Origin: Marivivens sp.
GTDB lineage: Bacteria > Pseudomonadota > Alphaproteobacteria > Rhodobacterales > Rhodobacteraceae
Length of the DNA: 5,863 bases
NCBI GenBank assembly: GCA_024642185.1
Contig: JAHEBR010000146.1
Coordinates: 1-5,863, forward strand
Direction of reading: 5' to 3'
In this document: positions 5,386 through 5,863 of the stretch, in pieces
Numbering within the stretch: the first letter of the stretch is position 1
Layout: the number at the start of each line of letters is the position of its first letter
The notes under the pieces: generated by a model
What the model saw: only the letters and a program-made list of their open reading frames with translations
Database searches by the model: none
Told to the model about the DNA's origin: nothing
Position numbers and translations under genes: made by a program

Positions 5386-5863
5386 CCAAGGCTGACTTCT
5401 GGGGTCACGCGGATGATCGTCGGGCCGTCTGCCTTCAGGGCGGCGGCCAGATCACGCTTAAACTCGACAAGGCTTGAGGGCTGCGCCGAATAGGCGCCAT
5501 AGGCCTCGGCGAGCTTGAGGAAATCGGGGTTGCGCTGGATCACCGCGTTGGGCGCGATCTGGGCGCGGACCATGCTGGCCTCGATCTCGCCAAGCTTGCC
5601 GTTGTCCCACAGCAGGACCGGCAGGCCAAGGCCAAGCTCAACCGCGACCGCCAGCTCCTGGATCGTGTATTGGAAGCCATAATCCCCCGCGATGGCGATC
5701 ACCGCACGATCGCCCACGCCGATCTTGCCGCCGATGGCGGCGGGAAGGGCATAACCGAGGGTGCCAAAGCCGTAGGGGTGATGCCAGAGGCCGGGGTGTT
5801 TGAGCGGATAAACTTCCTTGGTCGCATAGGCGAACTGGGTCATGTCGGAATAGATCAGCGCAT
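5382..5863 (-). CDS. Thiamine-diphosphate-dependent enzyme, acetolactate synthase-like (partial, N-terminus off the right edge)
   Basis: The 159 visible codons are the C-terminal cofactor-binding domain of a thiamine-diphosphate enzyme of the IlvB/acetolactate synthase-like superfamily, normally about 530-600 residues. The evidence is WHHPYGFGTLGYALPAAIGGK, the cofactor motif GDY plus 25 residues plus Asn (in the visible part, GDYGFQYTIQELAVAVE then LLWDNGK), and the tail PDFLKLAEAYGA and GPTIIRVTPE. The third residue of the usual GDG is Tyr. The frame stays open through 5861 (codons for ALIYSD precede the Met at 5843), so that Met is internal and not the start. The exact substrate is unclear: DNGKLGEIE and IAPNAV resemble proteins often annotated as 5-guanidino-2-oxopentanoate decarboxylase, but true acetolactate synthase or another 2-oxoacid enzyme cannot be excluded. 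It converges on the secreted-protein gene and their stops overlap in CTAG. Confidence 0.85.
   Translation of the reverse strand, partial: ALIYSDMTQFAYATKEVYPLKHPGLWHHPYGFGTLGYALPAAIGGKIGVGDRAVIAIAGDYGFQYTIQELAVAVELGLGLPVLLWDNGKLGEIEASMVRAQIAPNAVIQRNPDFLKLAEAYGAYSAQPSSLVEFKRDLAAALKADGPTIIRVTPEVSLG

Noticed and set aside
5382..5843. A complete 153-residue protein starting at the Met at 5843
   Set aside because: The frame continues open to the window edge, and the visible part is only the C-terminal cofactor domain of a much larger enzyme family.

Overview
The window is dense, GC-rich bacterial chromosomal DNA with no RNA gene, insertion sequence or CRISPR array that I can see. Protein resemblance and gene organisation point to an alphaproteobacterium, most likely Rhodobacterales/Rhodobacteraceae. 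The clues are a split glycyl-tRNA synthetase (separate glyQ and glyS), a DUF6446-type small membrane protein between them, and a SPOR/peptidoglycan-binding/trypsin-fold secreted protein. The organism assignment is inference from remembered family distribution, not from a search.

Positions 1-3511 hold a tightly packed leftward operon. In transcription order it is glyQ (3511-2594), an FkbM-family methyltransferase (2597-1890), a DUF6446-like membrane protein (1893-1363) and glyS (from 1363, running off the left edge). Every junction overlaps: ATGA, ATGA, then TAATG. The two subunits of the glycyl-tRNA synthetase are therefore made from one message with two non-synthetase genes between them. A good sigma-70-like promoter (TTGACC, 17-bp spacer, TATTGA) sits just upstream of glyQ. 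The start of glyS carries an exact threefold 12-bp tandem repeat that adds two PDLL units to the protein's N-terminus.

Positions 3512-3690 are the only real intergenic region (179 bp). It separates the leftward operon from a rightward gene and holds the glyQ promoter, a weak candidate promoter for the rightward gene and a short inverted repeat.

Positions 3691-5385 encode a 564-residue secreted protein. It has a signal peptide, a SPOR-like domain, a Pro/Ala linker, a peptidoglycan-binding domain, an unassigned alpha/beta middle region and an HtrA/trypsin-like domain. All three catalytic positions of that last domain appear to be lost (His to Ala, Asp to Gly, Ser to Ala), so it looks like an envelope pseudoprotease.

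Positions 5382-5863 hold the C-terminal part of a leftward thiamine-diphosphate enzyme of the acetolactate synthase-like superfamily, cut by the right edge. It converges on the secreted-protein gene so closely that both genes use the same CTAG palindrome for their stop codons.

The strongest points for follow-up are the pseudoprotease, the glyS N-terminal repeat expansion, and the methyltransferase and membrane protein translationally coupled between glyQ and glyS. I found no clear evidence of a wholly new multi-gene system.
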